Below are positions 16,268 through 25,772 of a DNA stretch of 64,000 bases, one piece after another. Each line of letters begins with the position of its first letter. The stretch's first letter is position 1. Source of the stretch: Antarcticimicrobium luteum (GTDB taxonomy: Bacteria > Pseudomonadota > Alphaproteobacteria > Rhodobacterales > Rhodobacteraceae); the NCBI RefSeq assembly GCF_004358185.1, contig NZ_SMUV01000060.1, forward strand, positions 37,981 to 101,980, read 5' to 3'. The notes under the pieces are model-generated. The model did no database searches. It was not told the DNA's origin and saw only the letters and a program-made list of their open reading frames with translations. Position numbers and translations under genes: made by a program.

Positions 16268-17575
16268 TCAGGCCAGCATCACCATCGGATTCTCGATATT
16301 CTCGACAATGGCCTTGAGCAGTTCGGCCCCCAGCGCGCCGTCGATGACCCGGTGATCGACGCTGAGCGTCACGCTCATCACCGTCGCCACGGCCAGTTCG
16401 CCATCCTTGCCCACCACGGGTTTCTTCACGCCGGCACCGACCGCGAGGATCGCACCATGCGGCGGGTTGATCACCGCGTCGAAATTGTCGATCCCGAACA
16501 TCCCGAGGTTGGAAATGGCAAAGCTGCCGCCCTGGTACTCATGCGGCGCCAGCTTGCGGTCGCGGGCGCGCGCGGCGAGATCCTTCATCTCGGCGGACAG
16601 CGCCGAGAGCGATTTCATCTCGGCATCCTTCAGCACCGGGGTAAAGAGCCCGCCGTCGATGGCGACGGCAACCGCCACGTCCGAGGGTTTCAGCTTGAGG
16701 ATCCGGTCGCCGGCCCAGACCGCATTGGCGTCGGGCACAGATTGCAGCGCCAGCGCGCAGGCCTTGATGATGAAGTCGTTGACGCTGAGCTTGACGCCGC
16801 GCCCTTCCAGCTGGCGGTTCAGATCGGCGCGGAATTTCATCAGCGCGTCGAGCTTGATGTCCCGGCGCAGATAGAAATGCGGGATCGACTGTTTCGCCTC
16901 GGTCAGCCGGCCGGCGATGGTCTTGCGCATCCCGTCGAGCTTGACCTCTTCGAAGTCGCGGCCCTCGTACATGCGGGCAACGGCATCGGCCGAGGGGCCG
17001 GTGGCAAGTGCTGGGGCTGCGGCGGGTTGCGGCGCGGCAGCGGCGGCGGGGGCTGCTGCTGCGGCGGGTTTCGGCGCGGCGGTCGCGCCCTCCACATCCG
17101 CCTTGACGATGCGGCCATGCGGGCCGGTGCCGGCGATCTGGGTCAGATCCAGCCCCTTGTCGGCGGCGATCCGGCGCGCCAGCGGCGAAGCAAAGACGCG
17201 CTCGCCTGCCTTCACCGGCGCGGCCGGCGCCGGGGCGGCGGCAGGTGCGGCTGCCGCTTCGGACTCCGCCTGTGCCTCCGGCGCGGCGGCGGCTGCCGGG
17301 GCAGGGGCCGCGCCGATGTCATCGGCGCTCTCGCCCTCGGCCAGCAGCACGGCGATGGGGGCGTTGACCTTGACCCCCTCGGTGCCTTCGGCGACCAGGA
17401 TCTTGCCGATCACGCCTTCGTCGACGGCCTCGAACTCCATCGTGGCCTTGTCGGTCTCGATCTCGGCCAGCAGGTCGCCGGAGGTGACGGTATCGCCCTC
17501 TTTCACCAGCCATTTGGCCAGCGTGCCTTCCTCCATGGTCGGCGACAGGGCGGGCATCAGGATTTCGGTGGGCAT
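16268..17575 (-). CDS. pdhC: Pyruvate dehydrogenase E2, dihydrolipoyl acetyltransferase
   Basis: A 435-residue E2 core of the pyruvate dehydrogenase complex, transferring acetyl groups from lipoamide to CoA. Order of parts: one lipoyl domain (residues 1-80, lipoyl-lysine 43 in ETDKATMEF), an Ala/Pro-rich linker, the E1/E3-binding domain (about 132-165, [16 protein letters not shown] and GTGPHGRI), a second Ala-rich linker, and the catalytic domain with the active-site motif [14 protein letters not shown] near the C-terminus. It is the last gene of the pdhA-pdhB-pdhC operon, 11 bases after pdhB. The gene for E3 is not here but about 18 kb away at 37684. It is also called aceF. Confidence 0.97.
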   Translation of the reverse strand: MPTEILMPALSPTMEEGTLAKWLVKEGDTVTSGDLLAEIETDKATMEFEAVDEGVIGKILVAEGTEGVKVNAPIAVLLAEGESADDIGAAPAPAAAAAPEAQAESEAAAAPAAAPAPAAPVKAGERVFASPLARRIAADKGLDLTQIAGTGPHGRIVKADVEGATAAPKPAAAAAPAAAAAPQPAAAPALATGPSADAVARMYEGRDFEEVKLDGMRKTIAGRLTEAKQSIPHFYLRRDIKLDALMKFRADLNRQLEGRGVKLSVNDFIIKACALALQSVPDANAVWAGDRILKLKPSDVAVAVAIDGGLFTPVLKDAEMKSLSALSAEMKDLAARARDRKLAPHEYQGGSFAISNLGMFGIDNFDAVINPPHGAILAVGAGVKKPVVGKDGELAVATVMSVTLSVDHRVIDGALGAELLKAIVENIENPMVMLA

Positions 17576-17586
17576 GGGTTTGCTCC

Positions 17587-18957
17587 TTACCGGTAGGTCA
17601 CTTGTTTCACCGCCTCGATCACCTCTTCGGTGGTGACCAGGGCCAGCTTTTCCAGGTTGGCGGCATAGGGCATCGGCACGTCCTTGCCGGTGCAGTTGAT
17701 CACCGGCGCGTCGAGGTAGTCGAACGCCTCCTGCATCAGCACCGAGGAGATGTAGTTGCCGACCGAGCCCTGCGGCCAGCCCTCTTCGACGGTGACGCAG
17801 CGGTTGGTCTTCATCACCGAGCGGATGATCGTCTCGGTATCCATCGGCCGCAGGGTGCGCAGGTCGATCACCTCGGCCTCGATGCCCTCGCCGGCCAGCC
17901 GCTCGGCGGCCTCCAGCGCATAGGTCATGCCGATGCCGAAACTGACGATGGTCACATCCGTGCCCTCGCGCCAGATCCGCGCCTTGCCAAAGGGGACGGT
18001 GTAATCGTCCATGTCTGGCACCTCGAAGCTGCGGCCATAGAGGATTTCGTTCTCGAGGAAGATCACCGGGTTGGGATCGCGGATCGCCGATTTCAGCAGC
18101 CCCTTGGCATCAGAGGCCGAATAGGGCATCGCCACCTTGAGCCCCGGGATCTGCATGAACCAGGCGGCGTAGTCCTGGCTGTGCTGGGCGCCGACGCGGG
18201 CCGCCGCGCCGTTGGGGCCGCGGAACACCATCGGCGCGCCCATCTGCCCGCCGGACATATAGAGCGTCTTGGCCGCCGAGTTGATGATCTGGTCGATGGC
18301 CTGCATGGCGAAGTTGAAGGTCATGAATTCGACGATCGGTTTCAGCCCGCCAAAGGCGGCGCCGACGGCGACGCCGGTGAAGCCGTGCTCGGTGATCGGC
18401 GTGTCGATCACCCGTTTCGATCCGAACTCGTCCAGCAGGCCCTGGCTGATCTTGTAGGCGCCCTGATATTCGGCCACCTCCTCGCCCATCAGATAGACGT
18501 CGGCGTCGGCGCGCATCTCTTCGGCCATGGCGTCGCGCAGCGCCTCGCGCACGGTCTGGCTCTTCATCGGGGTGCCCTCGGGCCAGTCGGGGCTGAGGTC
18601 GGGGGCCGGGGCTGCGGGGGCCGCCGGTTTGGCCGGGGCGGATGCCTCGGCCGCCGGGGCAGGTTCGGTGGACGCTGCGGGGGCAGGGGCGGCGGATGCC
18701 TCGCCCAGTTCCTCGCCCTCTTCGACCAGAACGGCGATGGGGGTGTTCACCTTGACCCCCTCGGTGCCCTCGCCGATCAGGATTCTGCCGACGATACCCT
18801 CGTCGACGGCCTCGAATTCCATCGTGGCCTTGTCGGTCTCGATCTCGGCCAGAATGTCGCCGGCGGAAACGGTATCGCCCTCTTTCACCAGCCATTTGGC
18901 CAGGGTGCCTTCCTCCATGGTCGGCGACAGGGCGGGCATGAGAATTTCGGTTGCCAT
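17587..18957 (-). CDS. pdhB: Pyruvate dehydrogenase E1 beta subunit with N-terminal lipoyl domain
   Basis: A 456-residue E1-beta subunit. The core from about residue 130 is the transketolase-like pyrimidine and C-terminal domain ([60 protein letters not shown]). In front is a complete lipoyl domain (residues 1-85, Lys43 in ETDKATMEF) and an Ala/Pro-rich linker. That extra domain is a known alphaproteobacterial feature; E1-beta elsewhere is about 330 residues. The lipoyl domain is close to identical to that of pdhC at protein and DNA level. The gene follows pdhA by 15 bases and precedes pdhC by 11. Confidence 0.97.
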   Translation of the reverse strand: MATEILMPALSPTMEEGTLAKWLVKEGDTVSAGDILAEIETDKATMEFEAVDEGIVGRILIGEGTEGVKVNTPIAVLVEEGEELGEASAAPAPAASTEPAPAAEASAPAKPAAPAAPAPDLSPDWPEGTPMKSQTVREALRDAMAEEMRADADVYLMGEEVAEYQGAYKISQGLLDEFGSKRVIDTPITEHGFTGVAVGAAFGGLKPIVEFMTFNFAMQAIDQIINSAAKTLYMSGGQMGAPMVFRGPNGAAARVGAQHSQDYAAWFMQIPGLKVAMPYSASDAKGLLKSAIRDPNPVIFLENEILYGRSFEVPDMDDYTVPFGKARIWREGTDVTIVSFGIGMTYALEAAERLAGEGIEAEVIDLRTLRPMDTETIIRSVMKTNRCVTVEEGWPQGSVGNYISSVLMQEAFDYLDAPVINCTGKDVPMPYAANLEKLALVTTEEVIEAVKQVTYR

Positions 18958-18972
18958 CTTAGATCATCCCCC

Positions 18973-19962
18973 TCAGGCGTATACGTCGGTCCAAAGCTCG
19001 CTGACCGCGGGCTCCGGGCTTTCGCGTGAGAAATCGGCGGCCTGGTTCACGATGTCCTTGATGTCCTTGTCGATCGCTTTCAGATCCTCTTCGCTGGCGT
19101 GCTTGCCCTCCAGCAGAATGGCGCGGACCTGTTCGATCGGGTCGCGCTCCTCGCGCATCTTCTGCACCTCTTCGCGGGTGCGGTATTTCGCCGGATCCGA
19201 CATCGAGTGCCCGCGATAGCGATAGGTCTTGATTTCCAGGATGTACGGCCCCTTGCCGGCGCGGCAGTGCGCCACCGCCTTTTCGCCCGCCTCCTTGACC
19301 GCCAGCACGCTCATGCCGTCGACCATCTCGCCGGGGATGCCGAAGGCCTCGCCGCGGTGATAGATGTCCTTGGTCGAGGTCGAGCGCGCCTGCGCGGTGC
19401 CCATGGCGTACTGGTTGTTCTCGATCACGAAGATCACCGGCAGCGCCCAGAGCGCGGCCATGTTGAATGCCTCATAGACCTGGCCCTGGTTGGCCGCCCC
19501 GTCTCCGAAATAGGTGAAGGTGACGCGACCGTTCTCCTTGTACTTGTCGGCAAAGGCCAGGCCGGCGCCCAGCGGCACCTGGGCGCCGACGATGCCGTGG
19601 CCGCCATAGAAATGCTTCTCTTTCGAGAACATGTGCATGGAGCCGCCCTTGCCCTTGGAATAGCCGCCCTCGCGGCCGGTCAGCTCGGCCATCACGCCCT
19701 TGGGGTCCATGCCGCAGGCCAGCATATGGCCGTGATCGCGGTAAGAGGTGATGCGTTTGTCGCCCTCTTCTGCGGCGGCTTCCAGCCCGACGACGACCGC
19801 CTCCTGCCCGATGTAGAGGTGGCAGAATCCTCCGATCAGACCCATGCCGTAAAGCTGGCCGGCCTTTTCCTCGAATCGGCGGATCAGCAACATCTCGCGG
19901 TAATAGGTGGTCAGTTCCTCGGCGGAAACGTTTGGTTTCCGGGCGCTTTTTCGCGTCGCCAT
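18973..19962 (-). CDS. pdhA: Pyruvate dehydrogenase E1 alpha subunit
   Basis: A 329-residue thiamine diphosphate-dependent E1-alpha that decarboxylates pyruvate. The ThDP motif runs from GDGAANQGQ (residues 153-161) to NNQ (182-184); SYRDHGHML (about 73-81) and the phosphorylation-loop-like segment YRYRGHSMSDPAKYRT follow family pattern. It is the first gene of the pdhA-pdhB-pdhC operon. The start at 19962 is preceded by GGAG and lies 26 bases downstream of a perfect 20-bp palindrome (19989-20008), which also occurs ahead of lpd. Upstream on the same strand is ftsB. Confidence 0.97.
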   Translation of the reverse strand: MATRKSARKPNVSAEELTTYYREMLLIRRFEEKAGQLYGMGLIGGFCHLYIGQEAVVVGLEAAAEEGDKRITSYRDHGHMLACGMDPKGVMAELTGREGGYSKGKGGSMHMFSKEKHFYGGHGIVGAQVPLGAGLAFADKYKENGRVTFTYFGDGAANQGQVYEAFNMAALWALPVIFVIENNQYAMGTAQARSTSTKDIYHRGEAFGIPGEMVDGMSVLAVKEAGEKAVAHCRAGKGPYILEIKTYRYRGHSMSDPAKYRTREEVQKMREERDPIEQVRAILLEGKHASEEDLKAIDKDIKDIVNQAADFSRESPEPAVSELWTDVYA

Positions 19963-19988
19963 GGCAGCTCCCTTTCTCCTGAAAAAGG

Positions 19989-20008
19989 ATAGTTTAGCGT
20001 TAAACTAT
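19989..20008 (-). promoter_or_regulatory. Palindromic operator ahead of pdhA, shared with lpd
   Basis: Read toward pdhA the site is ATAGTTTA, ACGC, TAAACTAT: a perfect 8-bp inverted repeat around four bases. It ends 26 bases upstream of the pdhA start and is followed by TTTTTCAG. A copy identical at 17 of 20 positions lies ahead of lpd (37635-37654), also followed by TTTTTCAG. Shared position, spacing and function of the target genes argue for one DNA-binding regulator of the PDH complex. Confidence 0.75.
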
Positions 20009-20100
20009 CTATTACAGGATTTCGGCCGCGCTGACGAGGGGGATTTTGCCGCGCTCTTGCCCGGCTCCGGTCCGGCTCTGATCCGGGCGGATTGCGGGGG

Positions 20101-20400
20101 TCAGCGGATGACGATCTCGTCCGGCCGTAGCAGCCCCAGGACCGAGCGCGCCTGCTGGTCCAGCAGATCGAGGTCCAGATAATCGTCCGACAGCCGGTGG
20201 GTCAGGTTCTCGATCCGCGCGATCTCCGACTCGAGCTTGCCCAGATCGGCGCGCAGCGCGCTGGCCTCGGCGGCGATCTCGACCCGGCGGAACAACCCGT
20301 AATCGCCCTGCACGGCGGCAAAGGTGAAGTAGGCCCCGACCAGAAAGGCGGCGGCGAAAAAGATCAATGCGCCAAAGTCGGGATGGGTGGAGCGGGTCAC
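20101..20400 (-). CDS. ftsB: FtsB/DivIC-family septum formation initiator
   Basis: A 99-residue bitopic membrane protein of the divisome FtsB/DivIC family. Residues about 9-30 form one transmembrane segment (ALIFFAAAFLVGAYFTFAAV), followed by a periplasmic coiled coil (ASALRADLGKLESEIARIEN) and LDLDLLDQQARSVLGLLRPD, the conserved C-terminal pattern of the family. It is expected to bridge FtsL and FtsQ at the septum. Its position just upstream of pdhA on the same strand is common in alphaproteobacteria, although 138 bases and the PDH operator separate them, so pdh can be transcribed independently. Confidence 0.85.
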   Translation of the reverse strand: MTRSTHPDFGALIFFAAAFLVGAYFTFAAVQGDYGLFRRVEIAAEASALRADLGKLESEIARIENLTHRLSDDYLDLDLLDQQARSVLGLLRPDEIVIR

Positions 20401-20596
20401 GATGATTACTGCTTTCTGCCTCGAACGCGCCCTTTGCGGGCGTCTTTCCCCACTATGCCACAGGTGATTCGCAGTGTGAATCCCCTATTTGCAACAAACA
20501 CTTGTCACGGACGTCCGATCCTGACCCGGCGTTCCGATTGAAACCGCTGGGGCGCCGCCGCAGACTGCTGCCCGAGGACTCGGGAGGATTTGCACC

Positions 20597-22231
20597 ATGA
20601 CCATCACGCCGCCGCGCGCCGATCTCGGCACACATGAGGTTTCCAACCAGCCGGCCCCGCGCACCGCCCGCGATCTGTGGGCCGGGGATCTGCCGCTGCG
20701 CAGCGCGGTGCAGCGTGCCGGCGGGCGCGCCGCGGATCTGGCCAGGGCCGGCGCCGCCTATGGCAGCGACGAGATGCTGCGCGCCGCCGAAGAGGCCCGC
20801 CGCGACAAGCCGCGGCTGATGCTCTTCGCCCGCTCTGGCCACCGGCTGGACGAGGTGCGGTTCAACGACGGCTATCACCAGGTGATGAAGACCGCCTCGG
20901 CGCTCGGCTATGCAGGGGCAGCCTGGGACGGGGCGCCGGGCGGCCATGTGACACATGCGGCCCATGTCTACATGCTCAACCAGGTCGAGCCGGGCTGCTG
21001 CTGTCCGTTGACCATGACCTATGCCGCGGTGCCGGCGCTGAACGCCGACCCGAAGCTGGCCGCGCTCTGGCAGCCGAAGCTGACCTCGGGCGTCTACGAC
21101 CCGGCGACGCGGCCGGTCGCGGAAAAATCCGGCGCCACACTGGGCATGGCGATGACCGAGAAACAGGGCGGCTCGGACGTGCGCGCGAACACGACGCGGG
21201 CGCTGCGCGACGGCGACGCCTACCGGCTGCGGGGGCATAAATGGTTCTGCTCGGCGCCGATGTCCGACGGCTTTCTGACGCTGGCCCAGGCCGAGGGCGG
21301 GCTGACCTGTTTCCTGGTCCCCCGCTGGCTGGAGGGCGAACGCAACGGCATCCGCCTGCAACGGCTCAAGGACAAATTGGGCAATGTGGCCAACGCCAGT
21401 TCCGAGATCGAATATGACGACGCGCTGGCCTACCCGCTGGGCGAGGAGGGGGATGGCGTTCGCACCATCATCGAGATGGTCCATCACACCCGCCTCGACA
21501 CCGCGATGGCGCCGGCGGGGCTGATGCGCGCGGCGCTGGCCGAGGCGGCCTGGTGGGTATCGGGCCGCGCCGCCTTTCAGCGCCGGCTGATCGACCAGCC
21601 GCTGATGCGCAGCGTTCTGGCCGATCTGGCGCTGGATTGGGAGGCCTCGGTCAGCCTGGGCTTTTTCATGGCAGCCGCCTTTGACCGCGACGACGCCGAA
21701 AGCCGGGCGCTGGCCCGCATCGGCGTGGCGCTGGCCAAGTATCTCGGCAACAAGCGCTGCATCCCGGTGATCGGCGAGGCGATGGAGGTGCTCGGCGGCA
21801 TGGGCTATATCGAGGAAACCCCGATGCCCATGCTCTACCGCGAGGCGCCGCTCAACGGCATCTGGGAGGGGTCGGGCAACGTGATCTGCCTCGATATCCT
21901 GCGCACCCTGGCGCGCGAGCCGCTGGCCGGCCAGGTGCTGGCCGCAACGCTGGATGCCGTGCGCGGGCGTGACAGCCGCTATGACGCCGCGCTCGAGGCG
22001 CACCGCGCCCGCTGGCCCGCCCTGCCGCCCGAGGCAGAGGCCCGCTGGTTCACCGAGAGCCTCGCCACCCTGCTTGGCGCCGCGACCCTTTTCGAGGGGG
22101 CGCCGGAGGCGGTGGCGGGCGGCTATGTCACCTCGCGCCTCAGCGGCGAACGCGGCAGCCTGCCGGGGGCGGTGGCCGGCCTCGACACCGAGGCGATCTT
22201 GAAAAGACTGACAGGAGATACAGGTTCCTGA
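20597..22231 (+). CDS. aidB: AidB-like acyl-CoA dehydrogenase family protein
   Basis: A 544-residue flavoprotein resembling E. coli AidB along its whole length: N-terminal THEVSNQPAPR, CCCPLTMTYAAVPAL, GMAMTEKQGGSDVRANTTRA (about residues 183-202), GHKWFCSAPMSDGFL, RLKDKLGNVANASSEIEYDD and EAMEVLGGMGYIEETPMPML. AidB is induced in the adaptive response to alkylation, has an acyl-CoA dehydrogenase fold, binds FAD and DNA, and its physiological substrate is unclear. The ATG at 20597 follows GGGAGGA. The gene is 69 bases upstream of the bacterioferritin-like gene on the same strand. No Ada box was recognised. Confidence 0.88.
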   Translation: MTITPPRADLGTHEVSNQPAPRTARDLWAGDLPLRSAVQRAGGRAADLARAGAAYGSDEMLRAAEEARRDKPRLMLFARSGHRLDEVRFNDGYHQVMKTASALGYAGAAWDGAPGGHVTHAAHVYMLNQVEPGCCCPLTMTYAAVPALNADPKLAALWQPKLTSGVYDPATRPVAEKSGATLGMAMTEKQGGSDVRANTTRALRDGDAYRLRGHKWFCSAPMSDGFLTLAQAEGGLTCFLVPRWLEGERNGIRLQRLKDKLGNVANASSEIEYDDALAYPLGEEGDGVRTIIEMVHHTRLDTAMAPAGLMRAALAEAAWWVSGRAAFQRRLIDQPLMRSVLADLALDWEASVSLGFFMAAAFDRDDAESRALARIGVALAKYLGNKRCIPVIGEAMEVLGGMGYIEETPMPMLYREAPLNGIWEGSGNVICLDILRTLAREPLAGQVLAATLDAVRGRDSRYDAALEAHRARWPALPPEAEARWFTESLATLLGAATLFEGAPEAVAGGYVTSRLSGERGSLPGAVAGLDTEAILKRLTGDTGS

Positions 22232-22300
22232 GGGACATCCGGCGGGGCGCGCGACCCTGCGATCCCATACCCCCGCCGCATGGACCAAAAGGAGCTTTTT

Positions 22301-22786
22301 ATGACGACCGCGAACGCGAGCCTTGAAAACCTGCAAACCGCCCTGTCGATGGAGCTTTCGGCGGCCACGCAATACCTGCTGCACGCGCATGTTCTGGACG
22401 ACTGGGGGCTGGACAAGCTGGCCGCCAAGATGCGCGAGGAAATGCAGGAGGAGCTGGGCCACGCCGGCCTGTTCACCGACCGCATCCTGTTCCTGGGCGG
22501 CGATCCGGTGATGACACCGGCCAAGACCCCGATGCGCGCCCGAAGCCTCAAGGAGATGTTCGAGACCGACAAGGCCGACGAAAAGGACGCCATCACCTTT
22601 TATACCCGCGCCGCGCGCATGGCCTACGAGGCCGACGATATCGGCAGCCGCGCCCTGTTCGAGGAGGTCGCGCTGGACGAAGAGGGGCACTGGGGCTGGC
22701 TCGACCTGCAACTCGACCTTCTGGAGCGGATGGGCGAGCCTGCCTTCATCTCGAAATACATGAGCGTCGGGTCGGGCGAGGATTGA
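22301..22786 (+). CDS. Bacterioferritin-like di-iron protein lacking the haem methionine
   Basis: A 161-residue ferritin-like protein aligned without gaps to bacterioferritin numbering. All six di-iron ligands are present: Glu18, Glu51, His54, Glu94, Glu127 and His130. The haem-ligating Met52 of classical bacterioferritin is Leu52 here (EELGHAG), so it probably does not bind haem in the usual way. It should oxidise Fe(II) and may store iron or protect against peroxide. The ATG at 22301 has GGAG upstream; an in-frame ATG seven codons earlier lacks one. It follows the AidB-like gene by 69 bases. Confidence 0.88.
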   Translation: MTTANASLENLQTALSMELSAATQYLLHAHVLDDWGLDKLAAKMREEMQEELGHAGLFTDRILFLGGDPVMTPAKTPMRARSLKEMFETDKADEKDAITFYTRAARMAYEADDIGSRALFEEVALDEEGHWGWLDLQLDLLERMGEPAFISKYMSVGSGED

Positions 22787-22828
22787 GCCCGCCGGTCGCG
22801 GCTCCGGTCAGGGGCGCGCGCCAACAAA

Positions 22829-22855
22829 AAAGGCCCGGCGCGATGCCGGGCCTTT
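22829..22855. terminator. Terminator between bacterioferritin-like gene and fba
   Basis: Arms AAAGGCCCGGC and GCCGGGCCTTT form a perfect 11-bp stem around GCGAT. The run of six A residues on the left gives a T-tract for the minus strand, so it mainly ends fba and probably also the plus-strand transcript. Confidence 0.87.
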
Positions 22856-22876
22856 CGCAACTTCGTGACAGGGTGA

Positions 22877-23770
22877 TCAGCCGGCCAGCGAGGCTTGGAA
22901 AATGCTGTCGATGCTCTCTGCCAGCACCTTGTCGAACTCTTCCTCGGTCTGCTGCGCCGAGAGCCCCTCGGTCAGCGCCCGCGAAAAGCTGGCGATCATG
23001 CCCTTGTTCTGCGCCAGCCGCGCGTTGGCCTCGTCCCGCGAATAGCCCCCCGAAAGCGCCACGACGCAAAGCACGCGGGGGTGATCCACCAGCGGTTTAT
23101 AGTGATTGGCCCGCTCCGGCAGGGTCAGCTTGAGCATCACCTGCTTGTCCCCGGGCAGTGCGTCGAGATGCTTCTTGATCTCGGCAAGCAGGATTTCCTC
23201 GGCCTCGGCCTTGTCGGCGATGCTGATGGTCACCTCCGGCTCGATGATCGGCATCAGCCCGTGGCTCAGGATCTGCTTGCCGATCTCGAACTGCTGGGCG
23301 ACCGCCGCGGCGATGCCGCTGGGCGAGGCCGCGTTGATGACCGAGCGCATCTTGGTGCCGAAAATTCCCTTCGAGACGGCCTTTTCCAGCAGCGCGTCCA
23401 GATCCGGCATCGGCTTCATCAGCTGCACGCCGTCGGCCTCCTCGGCCAGCCCCTTGTCGACCTTGAGAAAGGGGACGACGCCGCGTTCCTGCCACAGATA
23501 GGTGGCGGTGGGCACACCGTCGATGTCGCGGTCCATGGTCATCTCGAACAGGATCGCGCCGGCGATGCGGTCGCCGGTAAAGGCGGTCGATTTGATGATG
23601 CGGCTGCGCATCTGGTGGATCATGTCGAACATTTCGCTCTCGGAGCCATAGGCGTCCTCTTCGACCCCATAGAGCTTCAGCGCCTTGGGGGTCGATCCGC
23701 CGCTCTGGTCGAGGGCGGCGATGAACCCTTTTGCGGCGCGGATCTGTTCGGTCTGTTTCTGGTTTGACAT
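22877..23770 (-). CDS. fba: Class I fructose-bisphosphate aldolase
   Basis: A 297-residue class I (Schiff-base) fructose-1,6-bisphosphate aldolase of the short bacterial type. Typical segments are GFIAALDQSGGSTPKAL (about residues 15-31), ILFEMTMDRDIDG, GVVPFLKVDKGL, MPIIEPEVTISI and the lysine-bearing VMLKLTLPE (about 213-221), then CVVALSGGYSRDEAN. No zinc ligands of class II enzymes are seen. It acts in glycolysis and gluconeogenesis with pgk, 0.7 kb away on the same strand, and gap. The ATG at 23770 follows a GGAAAA-type site. Confidence 0.93.
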   Translation of the reverse strand: MSNQKQTEQIRAAKGFIAALDQSGGSTPKALKLYGVEEDAYGSESEMFDMIHQMRSRIIKSTAFTGDRIAGAILFEMTMDRDIDGVPTATYLWQERGVVPFLKVDKGLAEEADGVQLMKPMPDLDALLEKAVSKGIFGTKMRSVINAASPSGIAAAVAQQFEIGKQILSHGLMPIIEPEVTISIADKAEAEEILLAEIKKHLDALPGDKQVMLKLTLPERANHYKPLVDHPRVLCVVALSGGYSRDEANARLAQNKGMIASFSRALTEGLSAQQTEEEFDKVLAESIDSIFQASLAG

Positions 23771-23960
23771 ATCGGTTTTCCGCCCAAATAGATTTTTGAT
23801 TGCGTGTCTTGCGGGGGCAGCCCCTCTGCGATGTCCATAGGCAAGCGCGCCGCGCGTTGCAATTGCGTTAGCGCGAACATCCGGGTCTGACGGCAGGGCC
23901 CGTTTGACAAATCCGCATCAGGCGGCGTTGGATGGTGCCCACAGGGACAGGGAGGCACGC

Positions 23961-24425
23961 ATGGAACTCTACACCCCGGACAACCCGGTCTTTGCCACCT
24001 ACATGATCGCCGCGGCGCTGATGGTGCTCAAGATCATGGGGCAGGGCTGGATGACCGTCTATCGCATGATGAAAAGCGGCAGTGGACTGGTGAACCCCGA
24101 GGATATTCAGAAGGGGCCGTTCAACCCGGCGCCGGACCCGGCGCAGCTTGAGCGCAACGATTATGTCGACCGCTCGCGCCGGATGCACCGCAACGATCTT
24201 GAGAATATTCCGGCCTTCCTCGCCATCGGGCTGATCTATGTGGCGATCGCCCCGCCGCTGTGGCTGGCGCAGGTGCTGATGTACGGGTTTGTCGCCGCGC
24301 GGGCCTGTCACGCGGTGGCCTATGCCACCCGCCAGATCCACGAGGTGCGCGCCACCTTCTACACCCTGGGCTCGCTGAGCGTGATCGTCATGGCGGTGCA
24401 GGTGCTGGCGGCGCTGCTGATCTAG
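23961..24425 (+). CDS. MAPEG-family membrane protein
   Basis: A 154-residue integral membrane protein of the MAPEG family (membrane-associated proteins in eicosanoid and glutathione metabolism). Four hydrophobic segments are visible, and [20 protein letters not shown] (about residues 67-86) is the conserved glutathione-site region; the arginines and asparagine of that stretch are retained. Bacterial members often have glutathione transferase or peroxidase activity, but the substrate is unknown. The ATG at 23961 is preceded by GGGAGG. It is embedded between fba and pgk on the opposite strand and overlaps the pgk stop by 4 bases. Confidence 0.85.
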   Translation: MELYTPDNPVFATYMIAAALMVLKIMGQGWMTVYRMMKSGSGLVNPEDIQKGPFNPAPDPAQLERNDYVDRSRRMHRNDLENIPAFLAIGLIYVAIAPPLWLAQVLMYGFVAARACHAVAYATRQIHEVRATFYTLGSLSVIVMAVQVLAALLI

Positions 24426-25636
24426 GCTTCGGCCGGCTCCGCCCGCTTGCGCAGCAGGATGTCGACACCCGGCAGGGTCTTGCCCTCCATCCACTCCAGA
24501 AAGGCGCCCCCGGCGGTGGAGATATAGGTGAAATCGTCGGCGGCCCCGGCCTGGTTCAGGGCGGCCACGGTGTCGCCGCCGCCGGCCACGCTGATCAGCC
24601 GTCCGGCGCGGGTCAGCTCGGCCGCGGTGCGGGCCGCGGCATTGGTGGCGGTGTCGAACGGCGCGATCTCGAAGGCGCCCATCGGGCCGTTCCAGATCAG
24701 CGTTTTGGCGCTGTCCAGAATCCTGGCGATGCGCGCCACTGTCTCGGGGCCGGCATCGAGGATCATCGCGTCGGCCGGGCAGGCATCGGCGGGCAGGATT
24801 TCGCTCTCGGCGCCGGCCCGGAATTCGCGCGCCACCACCACGTCGGAGGGCAGCAGGATGGCGCAGCCGGTCTTCTCGGCCTTGGCCAGGATCGCGGCGG
24901 CGGTGTCCAGCATGTCCCGCTCGCACAGCGATTTGCCGACGTCGATGCCCTGCGCGGCGAGAAAGGTGTTGGCCATGCCGCCGCCGATGATCAGGTGATC
25001 GACCTTTTCGACAAGGTTGCCCAGCAGCTCCAGCTTGGTCGAGACCTTGGCGCCGCCGACCACTGCCACCAGCGGGCGCTGCGGTTTGCTCAGGGCGGCC
25101 TCCAGCGCCTCCAGCTCGGCCTGCATCAGGCGTCCGGCGCAGGCAGGCAGCAGCCGGGCCACCCCCTCGGTCGAGACATGGGCGCGGTGCGCCACGGAAA
25201 AGGCGTCGTTGCAGTAAATATCGCCCAGCGCCGCGATCTCGGCCGCCAGGTCGGGGCAGTTCTGTTCCTCGCCGGGATGAAAGCGGGTGTTCTCAAGCAT
25301 CAGAATGGCGCCGCCCTCCAGCGCGCTCAGCGCCGCCTCGGCCGCCGGTCCGCGGCAATCGGCGCAAAAGACCACCGGCGCGCCAAAGGCGGCCTCCAGC
25401 GCCGGCACCAGCGGCAGCAGCGACAGTTCGGGGACGCGCTTGCCCTTTGGGCGGTCGAAATGCGCCAGCAGGATCGGCGTGCCGCCGCCGTCGCGAATAT
25501 CGTTCAGGGTGGGGGCGAGGCGGCGGATCCGGGTGTCGTCGGTAACGGTGCCGTTTTCGATCGGGACGTTGATGTCCACCCGCACCAGCACGCGCTTGCC
25601 GCGCAGATCCATGTCGTCCAGCGTCTTCCAGCCCAT
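24422..25636 (-). CDS. pgk: Phosphoglycerate kinase
   Basis: A 404-residue phosphoglycerate kinase that interconverts 1,3-bisphosphoglycerate and 3-phosphoglycerate with ATP. Signature segments are [17 protein letters not shown] near the N-terminus, [39 protein letters not shown] and the C-terminal [13 protein letters not shown] loop. The start at 25636 follows GAGGTGA; an ATG ten codons upstream lacks such a site. In the [13 protein letters not shown] segment the usual HxGRPKG reads HFDRPKG, a variation also seen in related bacteria. It converges with the MAPEG gene, with a 4-base overlap. Confidence 0.96.
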   Translation of the reverse strand: MGWKTLDDMDLRGKRVLVRVDINVPIENGTVTDDTRIRRLAPTLNDIRDGGGTPILLAHFDRPKGKRVPELSLLPLVPALEAAFGAPVVFCADCRGPAAEAALSALEGGAILMLENTRFHPGEEQNCPDLAAEIAALGDIYCNDAFSVAHRAHVSTEGVARLLPACAGRLMQAELEALEAALSKPQRPLVAVVGGAKVSTKLELLGNLVEKVDHLIIGGGMANTFLAAQGIDVGKSLCERDMLDTAAAILAKAEKTGCAILLPSDVVVAREFRAGAESEILPADACPADAMILDAGPETVARIARILDSAKTLIWNGPMGAFEIAPFDTATNAAARTAAELTRAGRLISVAGGGDTVAALNQAGAADDFTYISTAGGAFLEWMEGKTLPGVDILLRKRAEPAEA

Positions 25637-25772
25637 ATCGTCACCTCGAAAATCGAATGGTCGCAATCCGCCGCGTTGTTGCCCCGGAATTGGCGGTCAG
25701 GTCAATGCGTCACTTGGCATTCGTCGGCCCCCGTCTTAGGTATCGGGACAAATCCAAAGACAGGAGCGCCAG

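Noticed and set aside
20466..20482. GATTC-N7-GAATC inverted repeat upstream of the AidB-like gene
   Set aside because: The arms are short and the position, about 115 bases from the start codon, gives no further support; such repeats are expected by chance.
20453..22711. A 752-codon minus-strand open frame opposite the AidB-like gene
   Set aside because: Composition is typical of antisense reading of GC-rich coding sequence, and it overlaps two well-supported genes on the plus strand.
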